From contig NW_026570261.1 of the NCBI RefSeq assembly GCF_019649055.1, forward strand, positions 930,001 to 994,000: a stretch of 64,000 bases of DNA, in the 5' to 3' direction. Origin of the DNA: Paramacrobiotus metropolitanus (Eukaryota; Tardigrada; Eutardigrada; Parachela; Macrobiotidae). How positions within the stretch are numbered: position 1 is the stretch's first letter; the number at the start of each line of letters is the position of its first letter. The notes under the pieces were generated by a model. It was not told the origin of the DNA. It worked only from the letters and a program-made list of their open reading frames with translations, and did not search any database. Below are positions 10,210 through 22,147 of the stretch, piece after piece. Both the position numbers and the translations under genes were made by a program.

Positions 10210-10584
10210 CTAAAGAGCTGGTCGAACACGCAGCTGTTCATTTTCGCTATTGCAGTTGACCCCAAAAACCGGCCGTATGCCAAACACGCTGATCTGATTT
10301 CCGCACCCAGTGAAAGGTAAATTAGGCGGAGGTGGAACCAAATTTCCTGCAAACATATTCCGCACAGCTCCCGCAATATCATCACATCTACCTTAATATC
10401 ATTCCACAAACACACACCACTTTTTTATTCAAGAGACAGTTTAAGAAACTGAAGGAACCAACGCGGTTGTCTTACCGTTAATGAATCCCGGACTTATATT
10501 CGCCCCAGTCGCATCCAGTCTCCCGGCGGGACCGGCGTGAACGGTAGCTACTAAAATGGCAACAAGTACGATCAGTTTCCACAT
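10210..10584 (-). CDS. Small secreted protein, two exons
   Basis: Predicted as join(10584-10476, 10346-10210), 81 aa. Exon 1 starts at ATG 10584 and encodes a clear signal peptide (MWKLIVLVAILVATVHA), then GPAGRLDATGANISPGFING, ending at donor GTAAGA in phase 1. A TTTGCAG acceptor at 10347 opens exon 2 in the matching phase: NLVPPPPNLPFTGCGNQIS, then FGIRPVFGVNCNSENEQL and a TAG. The mature peptide is proline-rich with two cysteines and one Asn-Ile-Ser glycosylation site. I do not recognise the family. Because each exon alone is short it is easily missed; the evidence is the signal peptide, matching splice phases and an uninterrupted join. Confidence 0.6.
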
Positions 10585-11267
10585 GGTGATGTGATATCTG
10601 GTCCAGTGTTGTGCAAACGATATTGCCACCTGTATAATATAAATACAGTAGCGGACGTTTTAGCGGCGCACTTGTTTTCTTATTTCAAAGCCGTAGCGAC
10701 ACCATCTGCAAAATAGCTGCGGGCTGCTTGTGCTAGCTTAGTACGAGTGTAACAAAAGGTGTTTTTCGAAGACCACTGCAATACTCGGTGACTGTGAGGC
10801 CAAAACACCGAGCGATTTATCGTACAGTGTATGTTTCTGTTGTGAATACGATATGTACGGAAGATATCAGAGACTCCAAGCGTATTTCCACTCGGGAAAT
10901 CATTATTTTGATTTATGTTTAAGCGTAGCATCCCGCCCACGTGGCTCAAAATCGCACACGAGAAGACAGCTAAGCGTTACCAAAGATTTTTTATCGGTGC
11001 GGCTAAATAGAAATAACACAATCATATTCCGTAAGGGAAAACCATACATACGGTAGGTACTATGCGCAAGAACGGAGGAAAGCGCAGGTGTTAGGAAAAA
11101 TCTATCGAATAAAAAACGAAGCACTAGGTGTGCTAGGAGCAGCCGCGAAAGGCAGGGTCAGTTTTTGTTTTGGGGAATGGCTCAAATCAGCGGAATGAGC
11201 ACAGAACTGTCAGAACATACAAATAAATGCCACCGGCCTTGACACGCAGAGTGGAGAGTGTAGTGCA
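10585..11267. other. Intergenic, no gene seen
   Basis: Upstream of the small secreted gene, TATTTATATTATAC (- strand, about 10630-10645) could be its TATA element. Nothing else recognised. Confidence 0.35.
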
Positions 11268-11704
11268 TTAAGGCTTCGCATGTCCACTCGAGACTGGATG
11301 AACTTTTTGAACGTGATTCAAAAAATCTCGGTACTGTTTCTGGCAAAGATCATTTAGAGCTGAATAATATGTCAGATGCATTTTCACCGAGCTCTGGGGA
11401 CCGGGTTCGGAAAGCATGATTCGGCCACGTTGGCAAACGGTCACGATGGACGCCTGTGATTCGCTGTATGTTGGGTCATCATGAACCACTGTTTCTTCTG
11501 CTTCGAGCACATACCTGTGGCAGTTGATAACGAATTGTCGGCAATAAAGTGATACATCGCCTCTAATGTACAGAATGGTTGACTTGGTTTGGTTCAGTGG
11601 TGTTTGCGAAAAGTGAACTTCTACATTTGCACAGGTGACAACTAAGTGAGCACCTAGTGGACACGGTAAATAATTTTCGATCCATGTTTTTACGGGAATC
11701 ACCG
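11268..11704 (-). pseudogene. Orphan C-terminal exon of the LRR-protein family
   Basis: 145 codons open from a TTTCAG acceptor at 11705 to a stop at 11268. They align with the last ~145 residues of the gene at 12505-14414: TWIENYLPCPLGA against TWIARHLVCPLGA, then SQTPLNQTKSTILYIRGD against SQSPLNATKSTILHIRGD, then VCQRGRI. The frame continues through LTYYSALNDLCQKQYRDFLN, a tail that is out of frame in the 12505 gene. No LRR exons or signal peptide are visible upstream (11705-12500), so it is a partial copy in opposite orientation. It could still be the 3' exon of an unrecognised gene. Confidence 0.6.
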
Positions 11705-12504
11705 CTGAAATCGCTGTCCGTGTGATGCTGTCTAATACTGGATTTGCAAAAATGTGTAATCGTGCACTTAAACAACGGTCGATTGTACATGTATAAGTAT
11801 CGTAATAAGTTGCTGCTAAGTGTGGCTGCTAGTTGCATGTGTGGACACAAGTGAAAAGGTACATCAGACAACTGATTTATCAAGAAATCAGTTGAACAAA
11901 AAATTATCGAGCTTGGAGAGTTGCTAATAGGCTATTCAAAGGCCCTCGCTGATCCATGAAACAAGTCCCGGAGCAAGCAAAGCGCCAAGTAGTCAGAATG
12001 GAGTCATATGCTCAAAACTTTCAGAATGCGAACGGTCCAGCATTTAGGCCCAGTAAATTAATTAGTCTTACTAATCATATTGTGTTAGCGGTTGCATGCT
12101 GCATGCTGACATCAATAAGCCTTCAGCCGGAAAACAACGGAAACCCGATCACTATCGCTTGCGCTTCGTTCCTGCAGATTTAATGATACTACTAGTCAAC
12201 ACGCTTTATCGCTGATGTCAGATATTTGGTTGTATTATGTTCTTATTCCGGTTGTTTGCCAACTGCAGGAATTCTAAAGAGAATATCTGGGCTTTACGTA
12301 ATCTGTGTTTTATCAATTTCTGCATAACACAGCATTTTTGAGCTTATACGTGAATTTGGATTGCCTCTAATTTCGTGAACAAGCTTTTGTGAACAAGAGA
12401 AATTTCACCAGGGTACATACACAAATCGACGCTGCTGAGAAAAAAAAGATCTCGGGTTATTCGACATCTGTATGTCTTACAGCTACACCGCTTCGTAATT
12501 TACC
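11705..12504. other. Intergenic, no gene seen
   Basis: Lies between the orphan exon and the LRR gene. No coding exon of the LRR type is found on either strand. Confidence 0.35.
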
Positions 12505-14414
12505 ATGACCGTCATGCTCCTGGTCATGCCCCGTCGTTTCCAGCTATGCTTCGTGGTGTGGTGCTTAATGGCTGCTGGATATTTCGGTCAGCATTGCAAG
12601 AAAGTTTATAGCCGTTATATCTGCACTTGCAATTCAACCGCGTTTCTTGATTATTCTCGCGCGGTAAACTTCGACCAGATTCCCGACGAAGTGATGGACT
12701 TATCCTTTACTTCCGCTCAACAGGGCATTTGGCCCTATAATCGAGGGGATCTTTTGCATTGTAATATCCTGCGGCACGAGCACACGAGCATTCCGTTCAC
12801 TAGAAGCTTGACAAAACTTTATCTAACTGGATTTACTGGAGAGCGCCATCAACGACCGTCATTCAAACAATTTGTAAAGAACGTGCAAAGTGTCATCGAG
12901 TCCCTCACCATAAATTTTTGCAAAATCGGATATCTGGATTCGCATTTCTTCGGAAACTTCAGGAAACTGGTCTACATTGATTTGTCGAAGAACGACATTT
13001 ATGATGTATCCATTGACACTTTCCAGAATATGGAGTTGACTAGTTCGAGTGGTTGGTTGGACCTCAGTGAAAACGCTTTGCAGGAAGTTGATTTCCGGGT
13101 ATTCGAATCACTCGAATCTTGGATGGTAACATTCCCCAGCAGTAAATCTTAGTAGTAGTTGTAAATGTTTTCTACGACTAAATAAAAAAATATCGGCTTT
13201 CTTTTAGGATGGACTAGATCTTGACAAACAGTATCCTAAATTGCGCAAGTTATATCTCAGTGGCTCCAACTTTGAATTAGCAGCATTGAAGCAAGTTTTT
13301 CTTGTTGAGAACGATAGTTCGTCGATGCCAGTTGAAATTTTGCAATCATCGCCGCAACTCCAAGGGTTGGCTCTTCAGGAAAATAAATTGTGCGACACCG
13401 ACGATTGCTCCTGCTGCGAAACCCAAAGGTTTCTGAATTTGCTCGTCAATACATCAGCCAATCAAACGGAATTCGACTTTGATTGTGGTTTGCAGACATG
13501 TGGCCGTGGAGTAAATCACCGGTCCCAGATGCACCTACCACCGTTGCATCTTTCTTGTGAGTACGGAAGAGGTCACTAAATTTAAATCAGTTCCACCCAG
13601 TAATAAATGATCATTTAAAAATTAAGCTTAAGTACAAGATGATTTCAAGTTAGCAGAACTTTTCGTAAGTATTTGAGGTCCGAAGTGTACTCAACCTGAT
13701 CCGCTTGATATCCAGTGTGAGAAAGAAATAATCTCGTTATCACACTCCAATTTGGAAGCAACAGATGCTCTACTGATCCTTTTCGCCAGCGATTTCTCTG
13801 TGCGCTGCTACACGGTGTTTCACGACATTTATCACAAAACACTGGAACTGGGCAACGTCTCGCAACCAGCACCGGGCTCTTCATCTGCCGTAACGCTCTA
13901 TTCTCGTGATAACCGGCAGTCCGTGTGGGGACCAGACCCTGACGCTATAAACCCACGAAAGGTCATTGTTGACACCGATATCAGTCCACAATGTGACAAC
14001 ATCCGTGTGAAATTTTTGCAATTTGTCCGCAATGACATTTTAACCGACGAAATCGACACCACCGTGTCTTCTGCAGCACCGGCAATAATTTCCATTCAAA
14101 CCTGGATTGCACGTCATTTGGTGTGCCCGCTTGGCGCTCCGTTACATGTTAATTGCACGGCGGGAATGGTTAGTTTCTCTCAAAGTCCACTCAACGCCAC
14201 GAAATCAACGATTCTGCACATTCGAGGCGACGCATCGCTGCGTTGCAGAGAATTCGTGATTCAGTGTCACGAATATTTGATGAACGCGCAGGGGACTGCG
14301 GTGCAGTTTGATGCAGAATACTGTCGGTTACAAGACGCAGTTGTCGCAACGTGTCAACGTGGTCACATTTCCTGTCCGAACCGAATCGACGAAACTCTGC
14401 TAAGACGCAGCTGA
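12505..14414 (+). CDS. Secreted leucine-rich-repeat protein
   Basis: Predicted as join(12505-13125, 13208-13556, 13678-14414), 568 aa. The start ATG is followed by a hydrophobic signal region ending near AAGYFG, then a Cys-rich cap (CKKVYSRYICTC). LRR-type units follow: LTINFCKIGYLDSHFFG, LVYIDLSKNDIYDVSIDTF, WLDLSENALQEVDFRVFES, LRKLYLSGSNF, LQGLALQENKL. A CDTDDCSCCE stretch closes the LRR region. Residues from ~330 form a long C-terminal module I cannot name, with paired cysteines (CPLGAPLHVNC; LRCREFVIQC). Donors GTAACA and GTGAGT and the acceptors fit in phases 0 and 1. There is no transmembrane segment. The last ~14 residues differ from the paralogue at 11268; the paralogous tail (LTYYSAPNNPCQAKY..) continues at 14404-14514 in another frame, suggesting a recent frameshift that trimmed the C-terminus. 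Confidence 0.7.
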
Positions 14415-14514
14415 CGTACTATTCTGCTCCCAACAATCCGTGCCAAGCAAAATACCGAGTCTTCCTCAATCACATTCAGATGGTTCAGCTAAATTTAGCG
14501 CTCGCTGGTGCAGA

Positions 14515-15370
14515 CTGACGAAACGCAGATCCATGACGATGACGAAGAGAACTTATGCTTTTTCAATTTGGCCGAAATGTGTTGGTCAACAAACACTACT
14601 CCACTTCACTATGCCTGGCTGTTGTGCATATACAAACAATATTTTTAAAAGCTAGCTGTTAAATGCAAAATTACGCTTCTCGCACAAGTTGCAAAACTTT
14701 AGACTGCAGTGCATCAGAGTACTTGTACTGATAAGTGATGAAGAACGGAGAAAATTCCACAGCGGTCAGGTTGATTACAGGTTATACGAGTACGTTATTT
14801 TGGCTTCTATCAACAAATGTGTTCCTGCTGAATGAAGCCAAAACATAATGAAAACATGACAGAAGTATGATCAAAGCATTGTGGAAGCGCTAATAAATAA
14901 ACAAACGTGACCAGTTGAGGCAATTTTTTGACGAAACAACTGTGGCCGGCAACAAACTTCCTTGCCATCCTCGGCCAAAATGTCCGGGTGACATTTTTGC
15001 TGTGTTCGCCCTGTCATTATACCGAAAACTGTTACCATTTGTCCAAATGATTGCCGTCAAAGACTTATAACCTGTATGGGATCATTGGTCTTCATGTCAA
15101 TCCATACGTAAACATGAAAAATTTTTAGATGTCCGAAACAGTGCTACTGTTTCGTATTATACGTACTTCATGCCGTATAGTGAAAGAGACAAAACGCACT
15201 TTTAAAGGTTAGAGACGAAAACAGAAAATTTGAGCTTCCGTCAGTAATCTACGTTTCCCATATTGCGCCGACACTGTATCAGTGATCTAGGTAATATGAT
15301 CTAGAATGTTGAAAACAAAACAAGATGGGAAACCGCGCAGTTAAAAATCCAGATGACCTTAATGACCGCT
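14515..15370. other. 3' flank shared by A1 and A2 units
   Basis: No gene. 14790-15060 aligns in patches with 26150-26560 (AATGAAGCCAAAACATAATGAAAAC against AATGAAACCAAAACATGATGAAAAC when gapped), and 15250-15370 aligns with the sequence before the A2 and A3 stop codons. These are downstream parts of the segmental duplication that spread subfamily A. Confidence 0.5.
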
Positions 15371-18300
15371 TCAAGCGGTTGGATGAAATGGCAATTCCTT
15401 GCATGCATTTAACAAATGTGTTTGGAATCGACTAAGGCGCAACGTTTCGAAGTCCCGCAGATCCGCTGTTGCCCAGTAATTGTCACGCAAAACATTTCCG
15501 TCGAAGGCATGTCTGCAAACAAGAAAAGTAACCGTAATGTTGCAGTTCTCGGTTTTAGTGGAACGTGGCCAGACTTATTCACTTCTGCAGGAATTGTCGG
15601 AAATGCTGCCATCCTTCTGGATAAGCCACTACGTCCGCCATCGCGATCCAATTTTGACGAATTTTCTCGATAATGGTCTCCACGGAAGGTAAATTCTCTT
15701 CTACCAGTGCCATGAAGTAACGCAGAATATCTTCGTCATGCAGACCGTTAGTGTCGTGGAAGCGCATGAAGGACAGTGTCACCGAGATATCTTCTGAATG
15801 CCACGGTTCAAAAGGCTCAAGAAAATCCCGAGGGCAACTGCAGAAAATATCTAAAATACTGTAGTTGCAGACCAACAGTTGCCGGCAATAGGGCGCTAGA
15901 ATCGGCAGATGAAATAAATTACGTTCCATGGAAAAACGACCACAAAATAGTTCTGACGGTGCAACGGAGTTTTTGATGATGATTGTGGGTAACTCGATCT
16001 TTTTCAATCGGAAAAGCGCCGCCATACCGTCCAACTCATCGTGAACGTCATCGCCGCGTCGCCCTAGATTTAGCAGCGCCAGCGTCCGCGTGGAATGCTT
16101 GACGCTGTGATCAATGAGGCCGCTATAATAATATTCCTCGGTTTCCGGCAAGCCTGCCGGATGATGTCGTATGGTCTGGAAGTCGACTATCACCAACGTC
16201 GAGTTAGAGGCGTCTATTGTTGTCTTCCACACGTAACACACTCTGCAAATTTCTGTAAGGTTTATTTGAAAATCTATAAAGAAATCTCACTTTCTACCGC
16301 CAAGCCGAAACTTGAAGAAAAAATTCCTGCCGATTTAAGGCTGAATCTCCATACTATAGAATATAGGATAGTCATAAGAATTACAGTTAAAATCTATCAC
16401 TTCTTCTACTGGAAACCTATATCACTACAGCATAGCTGCATTGGCATATGATGTGGAAGAGGTGTATAGGTATACTCTAGGTGTTATGGGAAATTTGATA
16501 GGTATGGACCTTATGGCCCACTGGCTATAAGTATATGATTATAAGTATGTATTAAGTACAGAGTACATTTACAGAGTAAATCGCTACGTTTGACAATGAC
16601 GCAAGGCGAGTCCCATTGTTCTAGACGTATAAGACTGATATACCTCTGTAAGTAGCACTACCTACGACAACATTTTCCAAATTGTAGTCAACGAGTAATA
16701 AAGGTATACAAAGCAGCAAGTAAATGGAAAATAAGTTCAAATGCTGAGGATATACCCAGAGATGCCGTGTCAGCCTTTATTTTGTGACTTTCTTACCTTC
16801 TCACTAGAGCGCGAGAACGGCAGTCGAGCTGCAAAAGTACTTCCGGCAAGATGGTGATGCCAACCTTTCCTGGCATGTACGTAATCTTGTCTGCGAATTG
16901 TCAGGCTTTGTTAACAGCCAACAACTATAACGATAGCAATAAATACTTAAAGCATGCTACATACTGTACCTATATGTTTAGTAGCGCTGGTTAGCGCTCG
17001 CTCGTGCTCGCTGCTAAGTTTTTACCTTCCACTAAGGAACGTTAAATTCGGATAGAAATTGGCTGTTGTATAACCGAAAAACACCATTCTACCCTGGTAT
17101 CACAGCAAAGCGATTTCCACGTATTTGCCAAAATTTAGAATTGTTCGCTAGCAGCCTAGAACGTCATGGCGAGCACGGCAGGAGTGCTAATCACCGAGGC
17201 GCGTTCGGAGGTCTGTACATCTAGGAAGCCGCCATGCCGAGCGCAAACTTACTGGACTAACCTGAAATAGTGAATTGGTCGACGGTTTGATGGAGAGCAG
17301 CCTGCTCGCAGGTAGGTCGGCAACAATAACTGGCTTTTGTATACTCCGTTGAAAGGTTTCGGCATGAACATGGCGCAAACCACGTTCCGGTAAGCTCAGC
17401 TAAAGTCTGCGGAGACGGGAAGCCGAAACCATTCTGTGCTACCGCTATAAAGGCAAACAGTAAGAAAAGATCATTGCATTGTAGCGCAGTATATGCAAGT
17501 AATGCAACTGAAGTACATTCCTTCGCGGACTCTGGCTACGATTTTCCGATAGACCGAATAGAAAGAAGTATGTCCATGCTAATTTGTTGCGTTCCAGTTA
17601 CCTAGCATGTAGACATTCCAGCGCGCTTCCAATTCACGTTCGGTGTAACTGTAATAACGCACGAGATTCTCCGCGGCAGTTACCAGTCTCCGTTCGCAAT
17701 CTGCTGAGAAGGGACAGTGTCCCGATAGTCCATCCTTATACATTCTCCACTGATTAATTCCCAGGAACAGCCACACCATCCTATCGTCTACCAGCTTCAC
17801 GAAAAACCGATGCGATTCCCAACCGTATAACGAGTATCCGGCAGAGCTAAAGACCAACTGAACAAATCGCAGCATCTCGTACTCGCTAATTTTCCGAATG
17901 AACCGATTATGTTCCGATCGAAAAGTCAGTTTGATGATGGGTATTTCGTGTAGCCGTCCCCACAACGACGGCTGCTCAGTTGGTAGTTCCTCAACAATTT
18001 GCCTCCGATGTACTACATGTTGCGGTGCGGGTTCCCCGGTATCCTTATTCCGAACGACGTAGAGCAGTGCCACCCTGTCAAACAATAATCCAGGACGGAG
18101 AATGTATGGTCCGTTATAAGTCTTACGCACAGCAACGTGGACGAGGCTTATATTATCGATCTGTGGTTCGCAGAAGTGATGCTGCCATACATATTGCGAA
18201 TGGATCCAGCAGGGTGCCAGCTCTGCACAGTCAAAATCCACAAATATGTTATCACCGTCAATATCCTGAATGTACGCCAGCATCCACACATCGTCACCGC

Positions 18301-18376
18301 GATTAATCAACACCGTGTTGCCCAGATTGGCCTGGCGGTTATCAGTATTCCTCTTTCCATGCGAGAAGTAATCCAT
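15371..18376 (-). CDS. Tudor-like/F-box protein A1
   Basis: Predicted as join(18376-17602, 17444-17262, 16890-16797, 16242-15583, 15512-15371), 617 aa, all borders GT..AG and all phases consistent. Exon 1 (258 aa) has an SH3-barrel/Tudor-like segment (about residues 18-68: LGNTVLINRGDD, YIQDIDGD, FVDFD, CWIHSQYVW). Exon 2 is a 61-residue Cys-rich insert (TWFAPCSCRN..YCCRPTCEQ). Exon 3 plus the start of exon 4 spell an F-box (LPEVLLQLDCRSRALVRR/VCYVWKTTID). The rest of exon 4 and exon 5 form a conserved C-terminal module ending DNYWATADLRDFETLRLSR. F-box proteins recruit substrates to SCF ubiquitin ligases through Skp1; that role is inferred from the motif alone. The substrate, and whether the Tudor-like part binds methylated residues, are unknown. 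Confidence 0.8.
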
Positions 18377-18493
18377 AATTCCGTTTAGAGATCCTGATTT
18401 GGTGGGTCATTCGCTGATGTATAGTTTTTATAAAATTATACACCGTCTCAGAAATTAGCGGTACTTAAAATATCGTAACTGCCATCGAGTGCA

Positions 18494-18543
18494 GTTGGCA
18501 CTGCAGAACTGATCCGCCAATGCGGAGCGGCTGCGCTAAACAG
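18494..18543. promoter_or_regulatory. Shared upstream motif, A1
   Basis: On the + strand GGCACTGCAGAACTGATCC, then GCCAATGCGGAGCGGCTGCG. It is repeated about 100-220 nt upstream of the ATG of A1, A2, A3 and A5 and, displaced, of A4. It contains an inverted CCAAT box in gene direction. It may be a promoter element or part of a 5' UTR exon. Confidence 0.5.
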
Positions 18544-19015
18544 GACGGTAGCTGACATACCGGAACCGACCGGAGTATTTTCCTATTGGCAAACAGAGTG
18601 CAATTTTAACTGATGAAGATAATCAACAGCCGTCAGCCACTGTCTATGTTAACGTGACAGAAGTGTCCTTGATGGCGGTTTCCTAGATTTGTTTTTATAC
18701 AAATAAATCCTGCATCCATATCCCATGGGTCCGGTTTAAAAAAGAATTGGGATTTGATCGTGCACCCTTTCTCTAGTACCTGTTGACTGTTACTGAGTGA
18801 ATTTTACATGACCTTTGCTTTGCTGCGTTTCAGTTGTAGCTCACCCGCATTCTTGCCACGGTCCGAATATGCCCTGCTTAACAGAGTGCAAAGATATGGG
18901 ATAGAGAATCTGCAACACAATATACTGTAAATAAAGCCTTGTTATTAGAATGTGCTACCTAAATGCTGAATCTGATTGCTTACAAACTGCGGGATTATGG
19001 TGAGGATAAGATTAT
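18544..19015. other. Intergenic, no gene seen
   Basis: Spacer between A1 upstream region and the 3' end of the kinase gene. Confidence 0.35.
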
Positions 19016-20484
19016 TTAATTTTGTTTCCTCAAATCTTTGTAGCAAACGTAACTGGAGATTATCAAGAACCAAAACCCGGGACTGGACAATAATGTCTCA
19101 AAATCACCAAGAATTAGGATACAAAGCCATAACAGCATTACCCAGCCAAAGATCGATATGTCTCCCAAAGTTCGACGTCGAGGAGGAGCCGTCGGAGGAT
19201 AATCGATTTTCCTCACCAGCTCTTCCGCAGATATTCTGCTATCGCTCTCTCGATGTAGACACCGCCGGATCCAGTACGCCAAGCAATACGGCACTTTTTT
19301 ATTCACGAACGGCACATAACCATCGATTATCGGGGTACTATAAAGGGTGGGTGGGGTTTTCTCAACATTTTTTATTTCGCCATCTCTTTCTAATTGCTTT
19401 TTCGGGACTGGTTGACAGCATGCGGCCATTTCCAAAACGATGCAGCCCAAACTCCAGATATCAGTCTTCCTTCCGGGAGTTTCCGTTGGAAGTTCTGCAA
19501 ATTTCCTTAACATTTCGGGTGACATGTAGCGATCGGTGCCGAGTAAATGGGTTACATCAGCAGAACGTGTAGCGCTCTCTTGCATCTGGACAGAATCATC
19601 TAAATCACCGATCAAAAGCCTTTCCGTTGAGTAGGGCAAAATATGCACAAGAATATTTGCAGGTTTCAAATCTCCATGGATAATGCCATTCCGGTGTAGA
19701 AATTCTAATCCTCTTGTAATATCTTTTACGTAGTGTGGAATTTTTCCATAATTGTTCAGGAACGATCCACTTTCCTGGCCTTCTTCAGGAGACCAGTAAG
19801 GTCACCTGAAAAGCAGGCACCTAGTTTTTGTGCTATGAGTTTCTGCCAGATACACGGACTACACGGTGTATAGTCATAAAGTAGCTTTTCGTGATGGCGA
19901 TTAAAAGTGCTGTTGTTTTTTTTTTTGCTGTTTCTAAATATACGACTAGGTTACTTGTCAATCTAAGTGGGTTTCTTTAATTTATCTGTTTTCATCTAGG
20001 ATTACTTTTTTAGTTTCCTTAAAAGGTGCGCAATTATTACAATCATCCCATTCCATGTTATCTTCTTCCAAATGTTGTTGGAATGCCGCGATAGGTGAAC
20101 AGATATCACTCTGTGCAAGCTACTGGATCAATAAATAAAATACAAATATCAATGAGCTTACTTGAATAATAATCAATGACCAGGCCGACATATATTCCGC
20201 CCGATGATCTGACAATATCTGCACTGTAATACGCTACCAGATTATAATGTTTTATGTCTATGATGGCGCATAGTCTCGTTTCGATTTTCTTCGAATCATC
20301 AGGTTTCGACGGGTCGGCACAGTTTAAGGGCCGAATATTCGCGTTCAATGCGCTCAAAACCGATCGTGGCCGCTCTGTGTACAACACCAGAAGATCCCTT
20401 TCCAATAAACTCCTCTTTTTTATAGTCCCATTGCTTGCCGATAGTTGTTGTTGTGTTGATTTTACGTGACCAAAAATTGCCCAT
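19016..20484 (-). pseudogene. Membrane-anchored protein-kinase-like gene, broken
   Basis: Two exons, 20484-20162 and 19805-19016, with a matching phase-1 intron. Start MGNFWSRK fits N-myristoylation (Gly2, Ser6). Then come a glycine loop GKGSSGVV, the VAIK-type EYSALKLC, HRNGIIHGDLKPANILV (HGD for HRD), IGDLDDS (DLD where DFG is usual), GTDRYMSPEML, and DIWSLGCIVLEM. The C-terminus has two hydrophobic spans (WVMLLWLCILIL; FWFLIISSYVC). Two single-base frame changes separate conserved blocks, one after ALKLC near 20310 and one after GLLKKARK near 19770, so as written it cannot give a full kinase. Either it is a young pseudogene (the C-lobe is open over ~260 codons) or the assembly has two base errors. 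The nearest general type is STE/NEK-like Ser/Thr kinases. Confidence 0.7.
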
Positions 20485-21055
20485 TCAAATGAAAGTGTGG
20501 AAGTAAGACGAGCAAAACAGTAAATACTGCCAGAGTGGCTTCAAATCGTGTTTATGTTATTATCGCACGCTAACGCACACTAATTGTGAGAGTCCTTAGA
20601 ACTGCAACACTCAGCTTTGCAGAATGAGTAATCAAGAACGAAGCAACGTAGAGCTCACTGGCGACAGAAATACTTACGTTACGGGGCGATCAGTGATCAC
20701 AATATCTATAAGCCTATTTCAGATTGCACGTGTTTTTCACTTTCGTTCAGTAGACCGTACGCCGTAACATAGGCCGCACGTCGGCGGACCGGAAACACTT
20801 CAGATATTACTTCAGATGCTTTACAGCTGCAGTGACGTACACTAACACTGAAATATCAGCCAGAAAAATTCAAAAATATTGTGCCACTGATTCTCACGAA
20901 TATGCACGGTAAATCATCATAAATTGGTATAAATTCCAAGACGAAAATTATAATTACTCCTTCTATGCCACAAAATTTTTAAAATTATAACCCTGCCAGT
21001 ATTACCTGCAGTTACTCCAACAGTCCTGATATTCCACAATAAATTTGTTATAATA

Positions 21056-22147
21056 ATGGCCCATTCGTTCAATAAATTTTTACAAACTATCATCGCCGTG
21101 GATGAGTTCGAACCTGAAGAGATCGCCCTTTTTCTGGCGTTCCACGACCAAGAAAAATCCGAGCAAAAGGCTTCCAGAAAGAAATTCGCTCTTCAAGACA
21201 TCTCTGATCAGCAGTGTGTCGACTGGTTTAGATTCCAACGCGAGGATATCGAATTATTGCGCAAGGAGCTGCTCATCCCGGATGTGGTGCGTACTGAATC
21301 CGGGTCGATTTGCGAAGGAACTGAAGCTCTGTGCATTCTTCTCCGTCGACTAGCATATCCGTGTCGCTATACAGATCTGACAATAATCTTCCATAGATCC
21401 ATAACGGAACTTTGTATGGCCTGCCACTGGGTTATTGAGCATATCTATTGCCACTTCATTCATCTCTTGAATACCTTGGATTTGTGTTGGCTTACACGAG
21501 ATGATTTGCAGGGCTTTGCTGATGCAGCCCTTGCCAAGGGGGCGCCCCTGGATAACGTTTGGGGCTATATCGATGGCACTGTGCGACCAATTTGCAGGCC
21601 TTCCGAGGGGCAGCGTGTAGTCTGGAATGCACACTATCGCCTGCACAGCATGATTTTCCAGTCTGTCGTTGCTACAAATGGCATGATCGTGAATTTAGAC
21701 GGTCCGTGGCCAGGAAGAAGACATGATGCAGGAATTCTCGCTGATAGTGGCCTAATAGATAAACTCCGAGAAAAAATGGTGGAAATTGGGAAAAAGTTTA
21801 TTTTATACGGAGATCCTGCTTATCCATCAAACGAATACATTGAGGCACAATTTCGAAGACGCATGGCGCCACTTCCGGAGGATCAAGAGCAGTTCAACGA
21901 AGGTATGAGCAGGTGCAGGATATGTGTAGAATGGGGATTTAACAAAATTGTGCAGTATTTTGCTTTTGTCGATTTCTCAAAGAATTTGAAAGTGCTGATG
22001 CAGCCAGTGGGCAAATTTTTTTTGGTAGCTGCAATTCTAACAAACTGCCACACTGCTCTCTATGGAAGTCAAACGGGAATTTATTTTGGAGTCGATCCTC
22101 CTTCTTTAAAAGAATATCTGAGGAATGTTAGGATTAATGAAGATTAA
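21056..22147 (+). CDS. Harbinger-type DDE transposase
   Basis: A 363 aa open frame from ATG 21056 to TAA with no interruption. The catalytic triad is visible in the family order: first Asp in WGYIDGTVRPICRP, second Asp in LYGDPAYP, and Glu in VEWGFNKIVQYFAF, with the family motif PGRRHDAGIL between. The N-terminal ~130 residues carry the helical region usual in HARBI1-like proteins. In this superfamily the transposase needs a Myb-like partner for nuclear entry and DNA binding. The partner in this element is broken, so movement would depend on a copy elsewhere. Integrity of the frame agrees with the perfect terminal repeats. Confidence 0.9.
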   Translation: MAHSFNKFLQTIIAVDEFEPEEIALFLAFHDQEKSEQKASRKKFALQDISDQQCVDWFRFQREDIELLRKELLIPDVVRTESGSICEGTEALCILLRRLAYPCRYTDLTIIFHRSITELCMACHWVIEHIYCHFIHLLNTLDLCWLTRDDLQGFADAALAKGAPLDNVWGYIDGTVRPICRPSEGQRVVWNAHYRLHSMIFQSVVATNGMIVNLDGPWPGRRHDAGILADSGLIDKLREKMVEIGKKFILYGDPAYPSNEYIEAQFRRRMAPLPEDQEQFNEGMSRCRICVEWGFNKIVQYFAFVDFSKNLKVLMQPVGKFFLVAAILTNCHTALYGSQTGIYFGVDPPSLKEYLRNVRINED

